DNA of 64,000 nucleotides, taken from assembly GCF_029227915.1 (NCBI RefSeq), contig NC_079881.1, positions 9,486,001 through 9,550,000 on the forward strand, in the 5' to 3' direction. The notes below the pieces were generated by a model. It was not told the DNA's origin and made no database searches. It was given only the letters and a program-made list of their open reading frames with translations. This document shows positions 47,972-61,895 of this stretch, in pieces (within the stretch, counting starts at the first letter, position 1; each line of letters starts with the position of its first letter). The DNA comes from Hydractinia symbiolongicarpus (taxonomy: Eukaryota > Cnidaria > Hydrozoa > Anthoathecata > Hydractiniidae). The translations under genes were made by a program, and so were the position numbers.

Positions 47972-50900
47972 GCGACGAATAGAATTTAATTGAGGAGTGA
48001 TCCTTGAAAAGAACCTTGTTCATTGTGTTCCTCCTTATTTAATAACAAGAACTTCATTTGATGTTATTCTCCTTATTGCATGTTAAGTTGCTGTAGTAAT
48101 TTTATTTTGTCAATGTTAAAATAGATATTTGGCAAAAGTCATATTGTTCGTTTTAGAAAAAATTCAAAAATTTTTCGTTTATTAAAAAACAACTAATTAT
48201 TTCTGTTATTTGAATCTAAAGCCAATAAAATGAGAGGGCGTTTATCTTTCTCATTTTTACTATTTCTGTGAAAAATTAATCAAACATAAATGCTGTGTTT
48301 TAATTAAAATTTTTGTTATCTGTTTGCAAATATTCTGAGGAGTTTTTACGTGACAGGAGAAATGATGCTAGGATTTGATAAAAAGAAGGCTTTTTCTGTA
48401 GGTTTCTTTACACGAAAAAGCATTGTTTAAGGTTTTAAACTACTATCGAGTGTAGATTGATGCCTTTTGATTTATTTGAATTCATTTAAAGTCCTAACAA
48501 TGCCTTCGTGTGACGAAATAAACTGAAAATAACTTTGCTTCACCCAGCGCTTCCATCTTTTTTCCTGCCACGCAGATGCCAGAGCCGAAGGAGCTTATCG
48601 CTGAAAATGTTAACTAAGGAATTCATCTAAAAATCTTATGATGTCCACCAATGCCAGATAGATTGGATTCATTATGACCCATGCATTACCAATATCTGTT
48701 AACCCTAACACTTCCTTTTTATTAATTGCCTCTTTATTAGTAAAAATTGTCGATAAGTACTTTATGAAGCAAACTTTTTGCCAATTTATAAGGCATTGTC
48801 CTAGTCCTATGTGCTATGTAATAAAGCGCTAATAGATGGTTCAAAATGGCCTGAAAAATTAAAATCTTTGATTTTCACGTAACAAGAATACTAAACAATA
48901 AATTAAAGGTCAAAACAAAAATGGTTTAAAAAAACTAAAACCTTAATTATGTTTCGTATAAAGTTATATGTTAATTTCATTCGTGATTGTTACATGTCAG
49001 TTTCATTCGAGAAAAGAAAAAAAAGGCGCGAAAAAAATAAAATAAAAAATAAAATAATAGTGCGGGTAAAAACTATTCAACATTCAGTCGTTTGATTTGG
49101 TGATGCATTAATGTCAATTTGTTTTCCACAAGTGCATTATAAAATTTAGATATGAGAATGCAAAATAAAGAAGGAAATGTGAACAAACGAATCAGAAATG
49201 GAATATCAGAAATTTCCCGTTGAAAAAAGTACAATTATCACGCGTTGTTTCAAAAATAACTCGCAATCATTCTATTTAACAATTTCTTTTCTGTTTTGCC
49301 GGTCGCTACTTTTTATTTATTATAATTGCATTTTTCATTTCATTTTCTCATCTAAAGCAAATAAGAAAAACTGCCGCAAAAATATCCAAATACTGAATAA
49401 CTTCTTTCCATCTTCGTCGTATATTTTTCACCGCATAAGTTAACACTGGTCATAAAAGGCCACGTAAACAAATTAAATTAAAATTAATTCCCAAAACATA
49501 TAACAGATGTGATTACTGTACATAATCCTTTCAACTCCCAGGCAATTATTCCTATCGAAATATAGTTTTTGTGTTGTCACGCTTTGAGCAAATAGAATGA
49601 TCTCGGGACTCCGTTTGAGTAACCAAAACATTTCGGGTGCATGCAAAGACTATAGTTCAGTATCCCGGATGAATTTTTAATTTGTGTATACACATCTTAT
49701 GATGGTTGAACTACGAATTGCTAGAAATTACAACAGACTAGGAATTTTTGAAACAGAGTACAGTTGAAGTTGAAAGTTGAAACAAGATACAATAGTCCGA
49801 AATAAAAATTAAAATATTTTACGCCTAAAAGCGCTTATTTCTGTTTTAAAGAACCGAATTATCACACCCGATAGTTGATTTTTCGATTTGAAAATTTAGC
49901 AGGACGATATATTTAAAAAAATATTCTAATATCTTTTGGGAATAAACATTACAGTTCAAGAAAAAGAATATTTGAGAACGTAATAGCAAATAATAGAAAA
50001 TCTACATTACATTTTTTTTTTAAAAAAGGCTCTTATTTAAGAGGTTGAAAGTTGAAATAGATAAATATATCAATAGTTAAGAGAAGAAAAGAGAAGCGTA
50101 CACATTTAAAAATAATAATTTTACCTACCATGGCATACTTTCGTACATGTTTCCCTCAGACTAATGATAGTTTTATTTCGTGTCTACACCTCAAAGCAGT
50201 TTTCTGTCCTTGCAGTTATAATTTCAGTCGAGCGCTCTTTAGTTGTGTGTGACGAAAAACCGGGCTGTCGCCTGCTTTTAAAGAGCGCGAAAAGGACTGG
50301 GAATGAACAACGGAATGAATAACACAAATCGCAATAATTCTCTAATCAACACGGTACAACTTGCGATACCATCCTGCCCACTGGCACGTGATCGCGTTAC
50401 TAAGCAACTTAACTCAGCAAGTAGGCCGAGCAAACTTAAATAAAGTAACTCTTATTCTTTGGAAGTGTGCAATTGTCTTTTGCTACCATTGCTGCAATCG
50501 AATGTTATTCTTCTTTTAATGAAAAAGGAAAGAAAGCTTAGGTTATGAAACACTAATGAAATCTACATTCACCGTCTACGTGGCTAAATTATATTATTGC
50601 TACGCATTTTCATGTTACCAAGTGCACCGTAAATCCATCATGTTTTCTCTTTAACAAAAGTAGACTCCATGACAACAGTTCGCTACAAAACAAACATGAC
50701 TCAGTTAGAACAAATGTAAGTAACCTAGTTAGACGGAAAATGAAGTTTTTGTCTATGATACATTTCTATTGCTCGAAGAATTCGTTAAGTGTTCAAACAA
50801 TGGTAAGCTAATGAGATTAATATTTTCTTTTGTATCTTTTTCTCTGATTACACAATGCGTAGGACATAATTAGCTCCCCTAGCGATAAAAAATACGGGGG

Positions 50901-53433
50901 CAATATTAGCTTAAGTAAACAGATACCATTTTAAAAATTCCAGCTGTCTCTATGGAAACCTAAACCTGTTTATGTCATACTGCAACAAAAACAAGTGTGA
51001 TTCACGTAGTGAGCCACATGTATATTCAGGTATTGACACTTAATTCGGACACGCGATTGTATATGTGTTGATACTTTTTAGATTTTGTGTATCACACGGC
51101 TTTTTAATAAACAACTTACGATTTTCGACAGATCTCAAGTTGCTTATTTTTTTTAGATCTGAAGTTGCTTAATGGTTGCTTAATTTTATTTAACTAATTT
51201 TCATAATTTATGTAAGAAGGAAAAACAAGAAATGAAGTCATTAAAAGGAACTGAAGTGCGTAACAAAGAAGTTATTGCGGTTTTCTTTTCTTGGGGCTTT
51301 AATTCTTTTGTTTTGAAAACTGAGATTTCAGGTTAAAACCGATATGTTTTTTGTTTGCAACAAAAAAGAAATACGAATAATGACCAGCCTGGTTAGAAAT
51401 TTTGGTATTCTTATAAAAAATAGTGTTACATGTATAGAATTACATGTTTTTTAAAATTTTGGAATTTTTATGTTTTGACCTTAACATCATTTTCAGCATC
51501 AGTAAATTGGTGTGTGCATAAATTTTCAACTTAATCCAACATGGGAAAGTGCTGTTTTGGTGGCATTGTTGTTACGGTCAAAGCCTTCTTAATTTTCGAC
51601 TTGTACTAATAAGCCTCATGTTCGAGCAAAGGTTAATTAGTACAAAATTAAAAAAACTGTTGTAGCAGGTAGTTTGTTTGATGTTTGAATATGAAAATTT
51701 CACGATTTATCAATTTTCATGTGAGGATTTCGAAAATTACATTCATTTTCTTTAAAAAAAGTTAAGAAGGAGCTGCGGTACATCAAAGAAAATAAATTCG
51801 GGAAAGGTGTATTGAAAAAGATAAAGGAATGCCTTAAACATAATACCACAACGTATTTTTATTCAAAGTATATTTATATATGGTCCACTAATATATCCAA
51901 AATATTTGGAGATTTATTAATTACTAAGAACACTTGATCTTTTTTATTTTCGAAACCGGTATGTCATTTATTCAAAAACGTATTTAAAATCCAGCTTAAT
52001 CAAAATTACGGACCAGAATTAAGTCTGGGACTTTTTTGAGTTTATGGAAGAGAAGTGTTTTTACACTTTGGAAGAAAGGTGCTTCGAATAAAAGAGAAGA
52101 TTACGGAGGAAAGAAGAGAAGTGCTTTCACTAAGAGGAGAAGTGTTTGTATTAAGAAGTGAAGTGAGCCATAGGGGCCATCGTAAAGAGCATCTCCTTCT
52201 TTTTCTTCGCAATAAATAAATTTTTTGTGTGGTTGTGTTTATATTTGTACAGAACTGAAGTTGCTTGTGCTTATATATGTACAGAACTGAAGTTGCTTAA
52301 TACTTTTTCAAATCCAATTCAGTAAGAAAAATCGTGTAATACAGAGTTTGTTTTGCATCTGCACAAATAAAAATAAAAATAAATAAATTAAAATAGGTAA
52401 CGTATAATAATATTATTACGTGTTATTAAGCTATGAGTGGCAAAAATTTACTGTTCCATTTTAAAATGAAATATCTTGACCCGACACAGTCATAATCTCG
52501 AATTGTACCAATTGTATCTTGGGGGATGGATGGACTTAAACACTTTAAACATTCCGCCATGTTGAAAATAATTATCAGAAATATAGCACATCATTTCCCT
52601 GAGAATACACTTTTCGCTGCTAACAAAATCTCGAATAGGTTGGATTGGTTTGCTATTTGGGACAATACAGAAAGTAAGAATATTGAAAGTCACAGGGTAT
52701 AACCTTATTGGAGCAGTATCTTAGTAGTCATATTTTAAATTAGGTTTTGGTAAAATCGAACCCCCACATAAGCATCAATACCAAGAGAAATTTAATTGAA
52801 CCACCACACTCCTCTTCAAAGCATCTTGATTAATCTTGATTTAGTTCTAAATATTAGAATGAAACGCGTACGTCACTGCGTTGGTGGTTATTTTCAGTTT
52901 TTTTAAAAAAAAATCAATTAAAATCAATTAAAACTGCTTGCAGGTCTAACACGTTCGTAATATGGAACTTTTACCGCAATTTACTTTGAAAAGTATAAAA
53001 ATAGTTTTAAAATTTCAAAACTTCTTTTTAAAGTTCCAAAAACTTCTTTGCTTCGCAATGACCCTGCACCCTCCTTTTTGAATTTTAAAGACCCTTTAAA
53101 AGCCTTAACCTTCGATGTACAAAAAATTTATTAACCGTTTGTTCCCTTCATTGACCATGAGTGTACTACTTTTAGAGCAAGTTGATCTTCTCTCACTAAA
53201 GTTCAGCAAAACTAACATGTGTAATCACTTATATCTTGTGAATCAGTGAATACGATAGGTATAACTTATCTGTAGTAAGGCGGGAAAATTATGACAAAAA
53301 CAATTTAACTTACTTATTCTTGAGTAATATTTTAAAACTAATAGCAATTTTTATGATAGCTCGAATATACAGAGTTATTTATTGTTTTCTTTCAAAAGCT
53401 ATTTTGTGGCCATAGTGTTATAAAGCCTTGTTT
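47972..53433. other. Long non-coding region
   Basis: Mostly AT-rich. The 5' flank of the AMOP gene is at its left end. A less AT-rich patch near 50220-50400 could be a promoter, but nothing proves it. A purine-rich GAGAAGTG-like degenerate repeat lies near 52045-52150. No gene is supported. Confidence 0.45.
52235..52298. repeat. Tandem duplication of a 32-bp unit
   Basis: Two adjacent 32-bp copies share GTACAGAACTGAAGTTGCTT and differ at two positions. A shorter relative (GAAGTTGCTTAATGG) lies near 51160. Confidence 0.8.
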
Positions 53434-53517
53434 CACGAGTTTTTCTTTGACGCATGCGCACTTTGACAAACTCTGTAAGTTTTTCAAAGCGCGCACGCCG
53501 TATCAAAGAATCTCGTG
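53434..53517. repeat. 84-bp imperfect palindrome (small MITE-like)
   Basis: It starts CACGAGTTTTTCTTTGA and ends with the inverse, TCAAAGAATCTCGTG, with GCGCAC/GCGCGC segments pairing inside and a TGTAA centre. AAAGCCTT is near the left flank and AGCCTT abuts the right end, a possible but imperfect target duplication. Confidence 0.6.
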
Positions 53518-54679
53518 AGCCTTTTGCGCTTAGCAGGAAATGCAGTCAAATGGAAATGAGTCTGAACAGATAATATCGATTTAAACTGTAAATTAATTAA
53601 TAGAATTTAGCTACTTTTTACCTTTGCCATTCTAAAAAGGAATTTAAACAATAAGAAACCATACGCAAAAACTATTTTTTATATAATTATTTCTACCAAA
53701 ATCTCTTATTTCAACAGTCAAACGGACTTTTTCAAAGAGGAAAGCTTTAGGGAGATAATGACGCAAAAAATCTTGGTTTCTACTCTGTTTTTTATCTTAT
53801 AGTTTTTTTCGTATGACGATTGCAGCTTGTAAAATAAAAATAAAGAGTAAATAGTTCATAAAGTCTTATTGATAAAATTAAAGTACCTGAGCCTATCCTT
53901 GCGCAGAAAAAACTTTTGCTTAGAAATTAAGGGAAACTTACGTTTAAGACCTCTTTGTCGTCATAAATTACGTATTTATGAAGTTTTTGTTGACAACTTT
54001 CTTTGATAGTCTTGTGTGGTCCGCAATTACACTGTGTACCGACTATAACAATTTTCTAAAAGTCAACGTGTCACGTGGATAAGAAACTTCGCTTAGAAGG
54101 AGACGAGCTGGAAAAGCAAACTCTCTTGTACCGATTTTCAAGTTTCGCTAAAATAATAGACGTGTTTTGTCTGTTTGTACGACAACATTATGCAATGCTA
54201 GGAAGCGGAAGTAAGAACGGCGGGCGTGTTTCCAAAGATTGTTGGGCCAACAGCTAGTTTAAAATAATGCGTTAGTTGTCCGTATGTCTGTCTGTGACGG
54301 CATAGTGGATTTTAATGTCTACAATTTTCTACTACAACGTCTGTAAAACATAAAAAACTATATTATTGTTATTTATAAACTTTTAGTTACGTTTTTATTT
54401 GGCTAGAAGAAACCATGTGATAAAGATAAAGCGTTTTGATTAGTTGGAGCTTTTATTGTATACCAATTTAAATTTTATCGCAACGGGTTTTAAAACCACA
54501 AGGAAGGTTAACATTGTGTTATAAATTAGTGTTACTATTATTGTCTATTTCATTTACATTTTTTAAGTTCTTGCTCTTGCCTTTTCAATGGAATGGACAA
54601 CAAACCGTTTGATGACAGGAAGCATAATAAATTTCAAAAAGTTTCTTCACTGGATTTAAAAACTACTTTTTTAGAATAA
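53518..54679. other. Non-coding region
   Basis: No supported gene. A 60-codon frame at 54075-54257 has mixed composition but no recognisable motif. Confidence 0.45.
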
Positions 54680-55193
54680 ATTTTCGCGAGTGTTAAGTTT
54701 CGCGGATTTCACAGACTTTAGCTAAATTTGCGAAATTAAGTATCAGCAAAAATCTGAAAAGTAACTATCCGTGAAAACTTGTCCCCGCAAAATTTTTGAA
54801 AAATTGTCTGATTTGTGAAATTTATATAAGGAAATTTCCGAAAAATTTCCATTGTCGAAATCTCCACCTCCACAAGCATTTGTACTTTCGCTAACTTCCT
54901 TTGTCAATTCCCCATTTCCCGATAAAAAACGAGTAAAATTTATGATATATAATCTATTCTAACTGTCAAAATAAATTACCTCTAGTCGATTATAAAAAAA
55001 TGTATCTACTTTTGTAAATTCATTTTTGAAGGGAACTAATTTTACCAGTTTCAAAAAATAGTCAAAATTGTCGAAGCGCAAAATTAAGTCCCTGCGAAAT
55101 ACTAGAAAATAGCGCATTCGCGAAAATAAGTCCCCGCGAAATGCTCGATTTTCACGGATTAGCTCAACCGCGAAATTTAATACCCGCGGAAAT
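54680..55193. repeat. GCGAAA-rich inverted-repeat element, large copy
   Basis: The left end TTTTCGCGAGTGTTAAGTTT and the right end on the other strand (TTTCCGCGGGTATTAAATTT) are inverted repeats, both continuing with CGCGG. Inside, CCCCGCGAAA and TTCGCGAAA motifs recur. This is the same flavour as 23703-24021, and is probably a non-autonomous DNA element. Confidence 0.55.
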
Positions 55194-55515
55194 CTATCAC
55201 AATAAGATCGGCCTAATTAAGTATGTGTCCAATATAAAATGCCACAAAGAAATAACGGTTCGCATGAAGAACTTTCACGTATCAATAAAGCATAGATATT
55301 TACGCTTTTAAAACGTATTAGTATCAATCTTAATGTTTTTCTACTTCCTGTTTTAGTATGCTGTAGCAATTTACAAATAAAAAAAAATGGCGTTAGCATA
55401 GCATGGTGGTAATAACTATCCCTTTTGTCTTCTTCTCTTTTATTTTATTCGCTTACGTCGTTTTACATATTTTCTATAAAAATATTTTATAATTACAACA
55501 AAACAAAGAATGTCC

Positions 55516-58500
55516 TTAAAATTTTTGTCTGTAAAACACTTGCATATTATCCAGAAAGTCAGAAGTAGGAACATATCCATAGGGGAAACTCTTTCCCAAA
55601 CTGGTTCTGAACCTATTCTTCACTTCATTTTGGTGTTCGTAATTATAAAGAAAAAGAAAATTTCCCACTTTCACTTCATGCTGTCCAAAACAGGGCCCAT
55701 TGCTGCTGGAATAACATACTGCTTGAGATCCACTTTTAATCAAAAGTTTTCGCTTGCCGAGATAAAACGAAAAAACAAACGCCTTTGAACTTGTGCGGGA
55801 AGTTGAAGATGCTAGAGGAGAATAATAAAAATAAGGCCTGTTGTTATTATTATTGACAATAACATGATAAATACAATTAGAAAGACATTACTTTTATCAG
55901 GGCAATTAAGGAACGCTATTCTAAAACAAATAGTTTAACATGCCACGCATTAACCTCATTTGGCATAAAATACCCGCTGCAAATTTTAGTATCTTTTTAG
56001 AAATAATATTCTGATCATTTGAGCATGCCAATTTTACAAGTTTTTAACTTGAACATTTTTCTTCAGTTTAGCCACCTGTGAAATCCGTTTTCCCTGATTT
56101 TTGAGATTCTAATTCGATTTATGACATAAATTGGATTTTAAGGGATTTTTCCAGTACCTATCAATTTTTCTATGGTGTAAATTATTTATATAGATAATAG
56201 AATATTAAATATAAATAAAAAATATTGGCCAAAATGTTCTCAAACATGATTTAGATCGATAAGCATATGTCCCTGATTGTAAAACTATTCATGATGTCAC
56301 CAAAAATGCTCACATCAGCAAAAAAAAAATTATTACTCGACCAGCAGGAAATTCATTATGATAAAACATAGTCTTTTCGTCTCGTGCTACAATTGTAACA
56401 TGTGGACCTTTGTCAACATATATGGAAAGTGGGAATTGTCCCAACCCTCTCCCTTGTTGGTACATACAAGAATAAAAAAAGCTCGCTCCAAATATTATTA
56501 ACACAAGAGAATTCATAATCTCCACACAGGAACAGACTAACTACGTGACATCCGAAAAGAAAATACTTACGACTCCAGGGTATATCAGAATATGCTCCAA
56601 ACGTCTTTTTATGTTTGGTTCGAAGGATTGTGACAGTGTGTGGCTTGTTATCACAACGCTTGTGAAATTTGGTAGTGTTCCAATTGTCCCTTTTTCCATC
56701 AAAACACAAAACATATTGGCCAAACGCTGACTCTTCTTTTAGCCATACTTTGAGACTTTTCGAATGCTTTTTTGTCAAGAGTACAGATGGCACTAAAATA
56801 AAAGTAAGGCTTGATTAAGGTCAAACAAAGATAAAACAATAAATCAAGAGCGTGAAATATAAAAATAAAAATACTTTAAAATATAGCCTGTTTACTTTTA
56901 AATAATAATTTCCCAGACATAAGTAACAATCGTTTTTGAAGGTGACTATACTTTTTAAAGAGCTATAGTATTCAGTCAAGGGCACAAAACTCGCAAGCTT
57001 GGTCTGTACTTTCTACCTCGAGCTTTGTATTTTACAGTACAACATCAAAGCCTATCAGTATCCGTTAAATATAAAGTTGTAGTTCATGAAGTTTCTAAAA
57101 TGACGATATTTTGCTACGTTGTTTTTGAAAACAAAATCAGGTACCTAGAAGATAGTGGCTTTTTTGTAGCACGGTTAGGATATTTTTAACCTGTTCTTTT
57201 AGTATCAATGCATTTCTATTTCACTATTTTAAATACTGTACATTACAAAATACTGTTTCTCTAAACCCTTTCTGGATAGATACATAACATTGCCTAGGCA
57301 ATTCAATTCCTTTAATTAGAAAAATAATAACATCATTCAACATGGTATTTAAAAAAATTAAAGACTTACATTTACTAAATTTCACTCTAAAGCTGCTCTC
57401 AACACTTTGTGTCAAATCCCAAATGATACATTTATAATTTCCAGGTCTTGCAATGTATGCCTTCAGCGTAAACAAAGTACCGTTTGTTGATTCTTCTACT
57501 GGCAGTTTCATTCCCTTATCAAGATTAACAATCTTCCCATACATGTTCTCAGGTGTACCCAAAGCAGAGCATCGGATAACTTGCAACGCGACAGACTTAA
57601 TACTAGAAAGTGGTTTCTCTACGAACTGCAAAGGTCTCGGCTTTAACTGTATGCCTAGATTTGATTTGCCTGTACAAACATAGAAACAGCATTTAATCAT
57701 TGAAACAAAAGTGTTAGATGATGTTAGGGCTAGGGTTAGAATTAAAAAGAGAGGATAGAAATAAAGTGTATGAAAACATGCCTAAAGAAACAATCCCTAG
57801 AGATATTCATTGATGAAAATGAATTATTTTTTTGTTGACTGCGCACGAATTATTGCTTGGATTAATCGGTTTATAAGTTGAAATAAAATCATGCATATTT
57901 TAAGCTATACCTAAATAATTTTCTGCTTCGCAAACGTAATAACCAGTATCTTCTTCACGCACGTTAAAAATTTCAAGAGACGTTCCATTTTTCTCGTGTC
58001 GTCCAAAGGGCAAATTTCCATATCCTCGTTTCCATGTTATCGTAGCCGGTGGATTAGAAGTTACCTTACATTCAGGAAACTTGAAGTTAGTACCAAGATT
58101 TGCATAGATGCGGTCGCTTGGTAAATGTATTATGGGTGGAACTGCACAATAAAAAAACATTTAAGATTATTGAGCATTTTAATTAGTTGCATAATTGTAT
58201 AATTTTTTATTTTTTGTTTTTTTTAATGCAAGGAAAAAGGAAACTAATTATCTTACTATGCACTGTAAGTGAACCAGAAGCATTTGCAATTCCAATAATG
58301 TTTTGCGCAGTGCAAGTCAAGTTGCTACGGTGATCATTCCAAGTAATGTTTCTCACGTGCAAATATGATGAAATAATCGATTCGTGGGGATCAATTTCCA
58401 TTGTAATATTTATGTTTGCAAAGTGGTGCTCCCATCTTACAGAAGGTATTGGATTTCCAAGGAATTGACACTTTAGAATTTTATCATCACTCTCATTGGC

Positions 58501-60395
58501 TACCGGATAGATTTGTACATCTGTTAGTTTTGGGGTAAGCAAACCAAAGCCTTTCTTTCCTCCCTTACCTGGTGGGCCTGGAGGGCCTGATGGTCCCTAA
58601 AAATTGAACTAAATTGTATTGACACTATTTTTAGGGTGTTGTCTATAGCTGAATGATTCCGAAATAATCAAATGAGCAATGTATGACAAACAAAAGCATA
58701 GAATTACCATTGGTCCGGGCTGGCTTGTGCCTATAAGAAAGAAAAAACAATATTTCAAGAAAAAAGAAAAACAGAAAATTTTATGATTTTGAAGAAAGAA
58801 AAATACAAAATCGTACCGACCAAGTAACAAAAATTTACTGAAAACAATTTTCACTTTACATGTTATCTTTCATATGGAAGTGGCTAAAACATTTCAATCA
58901 CTTTTATTCCTGCAAAGTTAGCAAAATGTGATCTAGAGATCTCTCTTTATAATCTGCAACAAACTTTAAAAGAGTTCCGCAGTGTCTAAAGTACATATTT
59001 GGACATAAACTTACAATTGCATTTTTTCGCCACGTTGCGTATATGCTCCTCTCTTAGTTTTAGTATGGTCTTTTGAATAACGTTTCTCAATGCTTCGTCG
59101 ATGGAATCTACGTTTTCGTATCTTTTGATCACAGCTAATAATTTTTCAAGATTAAACGGAGCACCAATTGCATCGATGTCTCGTCGGCTTCTCAGGTACA
59201 AATCTTCATTGATGGCAGTATTTGCTGCAAAGGATAATTTAAAAAATGTTAAGAAGGAATGTACCTTTTGGTAATTTTGGTAATACTCTATGATAATGCA
59301 CTGTGTATTTTGGTTAAGTAGTTATGTTGAATTTTTTTTACAAAATCGCAAAAATTTAAGGTCTTTCAAGAACAGCGACTTTAATTTCCACATCTGGCAA
59401 ATTAAGTTTACTACATAAGAAAAAAAAAGTTTAAATGGAATAAAGCCCATAAAACTGAATCGGTAAAAAGGCGGTACAACAATTAAAAACACGATAGAGA
59501 AATACAATATATGATCTACAAATCGTACCCTTTATCTAACTACAAAGGAACGATATAAAATCGTATATTTTTTTCGCATTAGGCTTGCAGTTATCTTCCA
59601 TGCAATTGCAGCAATGGTAGTAAAAGGATACGAACAGTTAACAAAAAAAATAAATTGTTATATGAGCGAGAAAAACAAAAAATGAATCTCTTTATTGACG
59701 TTATGAACGGTGATATCTACAACTTAATGATGGCTACATCTGTAGAAATTGCCAAACCTTCTGCAATGTGGAAAAAATATATAATGCAGATAAAACCATA
59801 AATTTGTTTCTTGTTTTTTATATAAACTGTTATATATAACTTCAATGTAGAGGATAACCCGAGAAGTACAACACAGCAGGAAAACTGTTTGTTTCGACTG
59901 ACCAGACTGTTGAGAGGAAAAAGAGTGTAAAAATGTCTAATACACTAGATGTATTATTTTTTGCTGTCACACTTGCGCATACTCTTTTATTCTACGGTGT
60001 TCAATGTCAAAATGTTCGGAGAAATTGCACAAGTGCATATTTTGTAAAGCGTACGCCTATAATTATATGGAGTCAACAACCCCCCCCCCCCTCCCCCCCT
60101 CCCCCCCTCCCCGAATATTTATAATTATAACCCCACATTCTAAGCAGGATGAGGGGGTGAGGGGTGGTAGTCCTTTTTATTTAAAGAGGGGTAAATTGCC
60201 AAAAAGAAAAGTCAAAACGCACTACTAGCTCTGACATAAGGATAGCATTTTTTCTAAGTATTTTTATATCAAGTTTTAGGTCTTACCGAAAGTTCCTTGA
60301 CCACTGGAATCTTTATATCGAATATAGTCGAAAATCGATAAACAACCAGTTAAAAAAAAGAAGCCATATAGCGAACATTCACTTTTTGTAGTCAT
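55516..60395 (-). CDS. Type II membrane protein: coiled coil, collagen-like, three Ig-like and TLD domains
   Basis: Exons on the minus strand: 60395-60287, 59224-59015, 58730-58708, 58596-58257, 58141-57911, 57669-57370 and 56792-56571; every splice site is canonical and every phase agrees. Exon 1 has eight polar residues and then a membrane helix (LYGFFFLTGCLSIF) without a cleavage site, so the protein should sit type II with its C-terminus outside. Exon 2 is charged and helical. Exons 3-4 give a short Gly-X-Y stretch (QPGPM, GPSGPPGPPG). Exons 4 and 5 each hold an Ig domain (Cys...Trp...Cys; DTGYYVC) and exon 6 a third, weaker one (Cys...YKC). Exon 7 begins a TLD domain (VLCFDGKRDNWNTTKFHKRC, FGAYSDIPW), which continues with a possible exon ending near 56340 (FPLSIYVDKG) and a last exon from about 55765 to 55516 (GPCFGQHEVKVG). 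The joins of these last two exons are unresolved. The role is probably cell-surface recognition or adhesion (inferred). Confidence 0.8.
60080..60112. repeat. C-rich tract
   Basis: Runs of seven to twelve C separated by single T. Low complexity; it lies just upstream of exon 1 of the collagen-Ig-TLD gene on the other side of its first intron. Confidence 0.9.
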
Positions 60396-61586
60396 CTCGA
60401 CTTGGAAACTTCTTTCTTCTCGTGAAGTGAATGAAACCCACAAAACTTCTTTTTTTTCTTAGCTATATATATTTTAATATTATGCTTATTCAGTTAATTT
60501 TATTGTTTTTAAAAATATATTTTTAGTATATTGTTTTAAAAAATAAAATTAAACAAAATATATATTTATTTAATTTGATGTTTTTACCATAAATAAACAG
60601 GATAATCAAAATCTGAAAAAAATTAACTTCTGTGGAAATATGCTATCGTAATCTAAAAGTGCAGAAAAATTATTGTTTTTCCTGTTGTGTTTCTTGAATA
60701 AAATGGAACGCGCAATCGTTTCCCTTCCCTTTGAATTTCCTTGTGGAAAAACCTCTTGAGCATTTTCCGCTCAAGCGAATAATGCAGTCGTGGGGAAACC
60801 TACCTTCCAAAGAGCAACTTAAAAAGATGTGGTATGGTAGCGGAGCATGCAAAACAAACCGTTGTGTGAAGGTAATTTTTACGCGAGTCGCATTTTGTTA
60901 ACCTCCTCACACAACCTTTTTATTTGCGAGGCATTAATGAAAACAGCAAAATGACAAATTTTGTGATTCTTGTTTTATGGAAAAAAGAAATATAGTGTGA
61001 AGCAAAAATGTCTATAAATAATGATTACAAAACAACGTGCTATATTTTCCGGCCAAAAAGCGGCCCGTTGCAAATTAATCGTGTTTGGTCGTATGTAAAC
61101 AGACGGCCTTGCTTTTTAAGAGCTCTGCCTTATTAATCATGGTTTCAGTTAAGGCATGTATCCAGTATATTTCATGCAACGTAATTGTGTTCATCTGTAA
61201 TGCAGAGTTCTCGGCATTGAGATGGTTTGATCTCGGCCAAATTGCTATTATGATTGTATTTATTTCGTGCGCTACTCGCCTTTGAGGCGCAAACGGACAA
61301 AATGCGGATATTATTATAGATATGTCCTCATACGAAAATATTATACAGAAACTTACCAACTTTATTGATGTGTTCAAAACCTCATTTTGAAATCGAGGCA
61401 AAACAACAGGACAGCGATAATCGTTCCAACGTAGTTATTTTAAGGACAGAAACTTCCCAGGCAGAATTTTTAAGTTTTCACGCTTTTTTGTCACCAATGT
61501 TTACGCGTTCGGAAATTATAAATTAGCAAAAAAAATCATGTCTAATAATTTTTGCAGAATTTTTTTAAGCTCTGCTTTCCTGAAAG
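60396..61586. other. Intergenic region between the divergent paralogues
   Basis: Left part of the 1.95-kb interval separating the two head-to-head first exons. It should contain the promoter of the minus-strand gene. No TATA box or other site can be assigned with confidence. Confidence 0.5.
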
Positions 61587-61895
61587 AATTTTTTATTATT
61601 ATTATTCACCCAGAACAGCCTCTTCAGTTCCTATTGGTACGACTATCAACGAGGGTCCTGCGAAGGGGGACCTAGCGTATTTAAAGCTTCCATTTGAGCT
61701 ACGAAAATCGTGCAAGCACAGCAATCGCTCAACTAGACAACCGCCTAATATATAAATCCTATTCTCATGCTGAGCGGTAAGCAGAAAGGACAGATTCACA
61801 CTTTCATAGTCTCTGGCATGACTCGGTTGGAGTTTGAACCCAAGACCTCCCGCACTGAAAGCGAACGCTCTACCACAAGGCTACCAGTCGGTTTA
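61587..61895 (-). mobile_element. tRNA-derived SINE, copy 2
   Basis: Minus strand: a tRNA-like head (A box TAGCCTTGTGGTAGAGCG, B box GGGTTCAAACTCC), a body with CGTAGCTCAAATGGAAGC followed by TTTAAATACGCTAGG, and a 3' (AAT)n tail that appears on the plus strand as ATTATTATTATT near 61590-61605. The body is shared with the copy at 35390-35765. It lies between the two paralogous genes. Confidence 0.7.

Noticed and set aside
50669-50715. ATG, 47 coding bases and a gtaagt donor, resembling a first exon
   Set aside because: No matching downstream exon or protein similarity could be found, so it is too short to support.
54075-54257. 60-codon frame starting MDKKLRLEGDELEK
   Set aside because: Composition is plausible, but no domain or adjoining exon was found.
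60004-60228. Proline-rich open frame
   Set aside because: It is created by the C-rich tract at 60080-60112.
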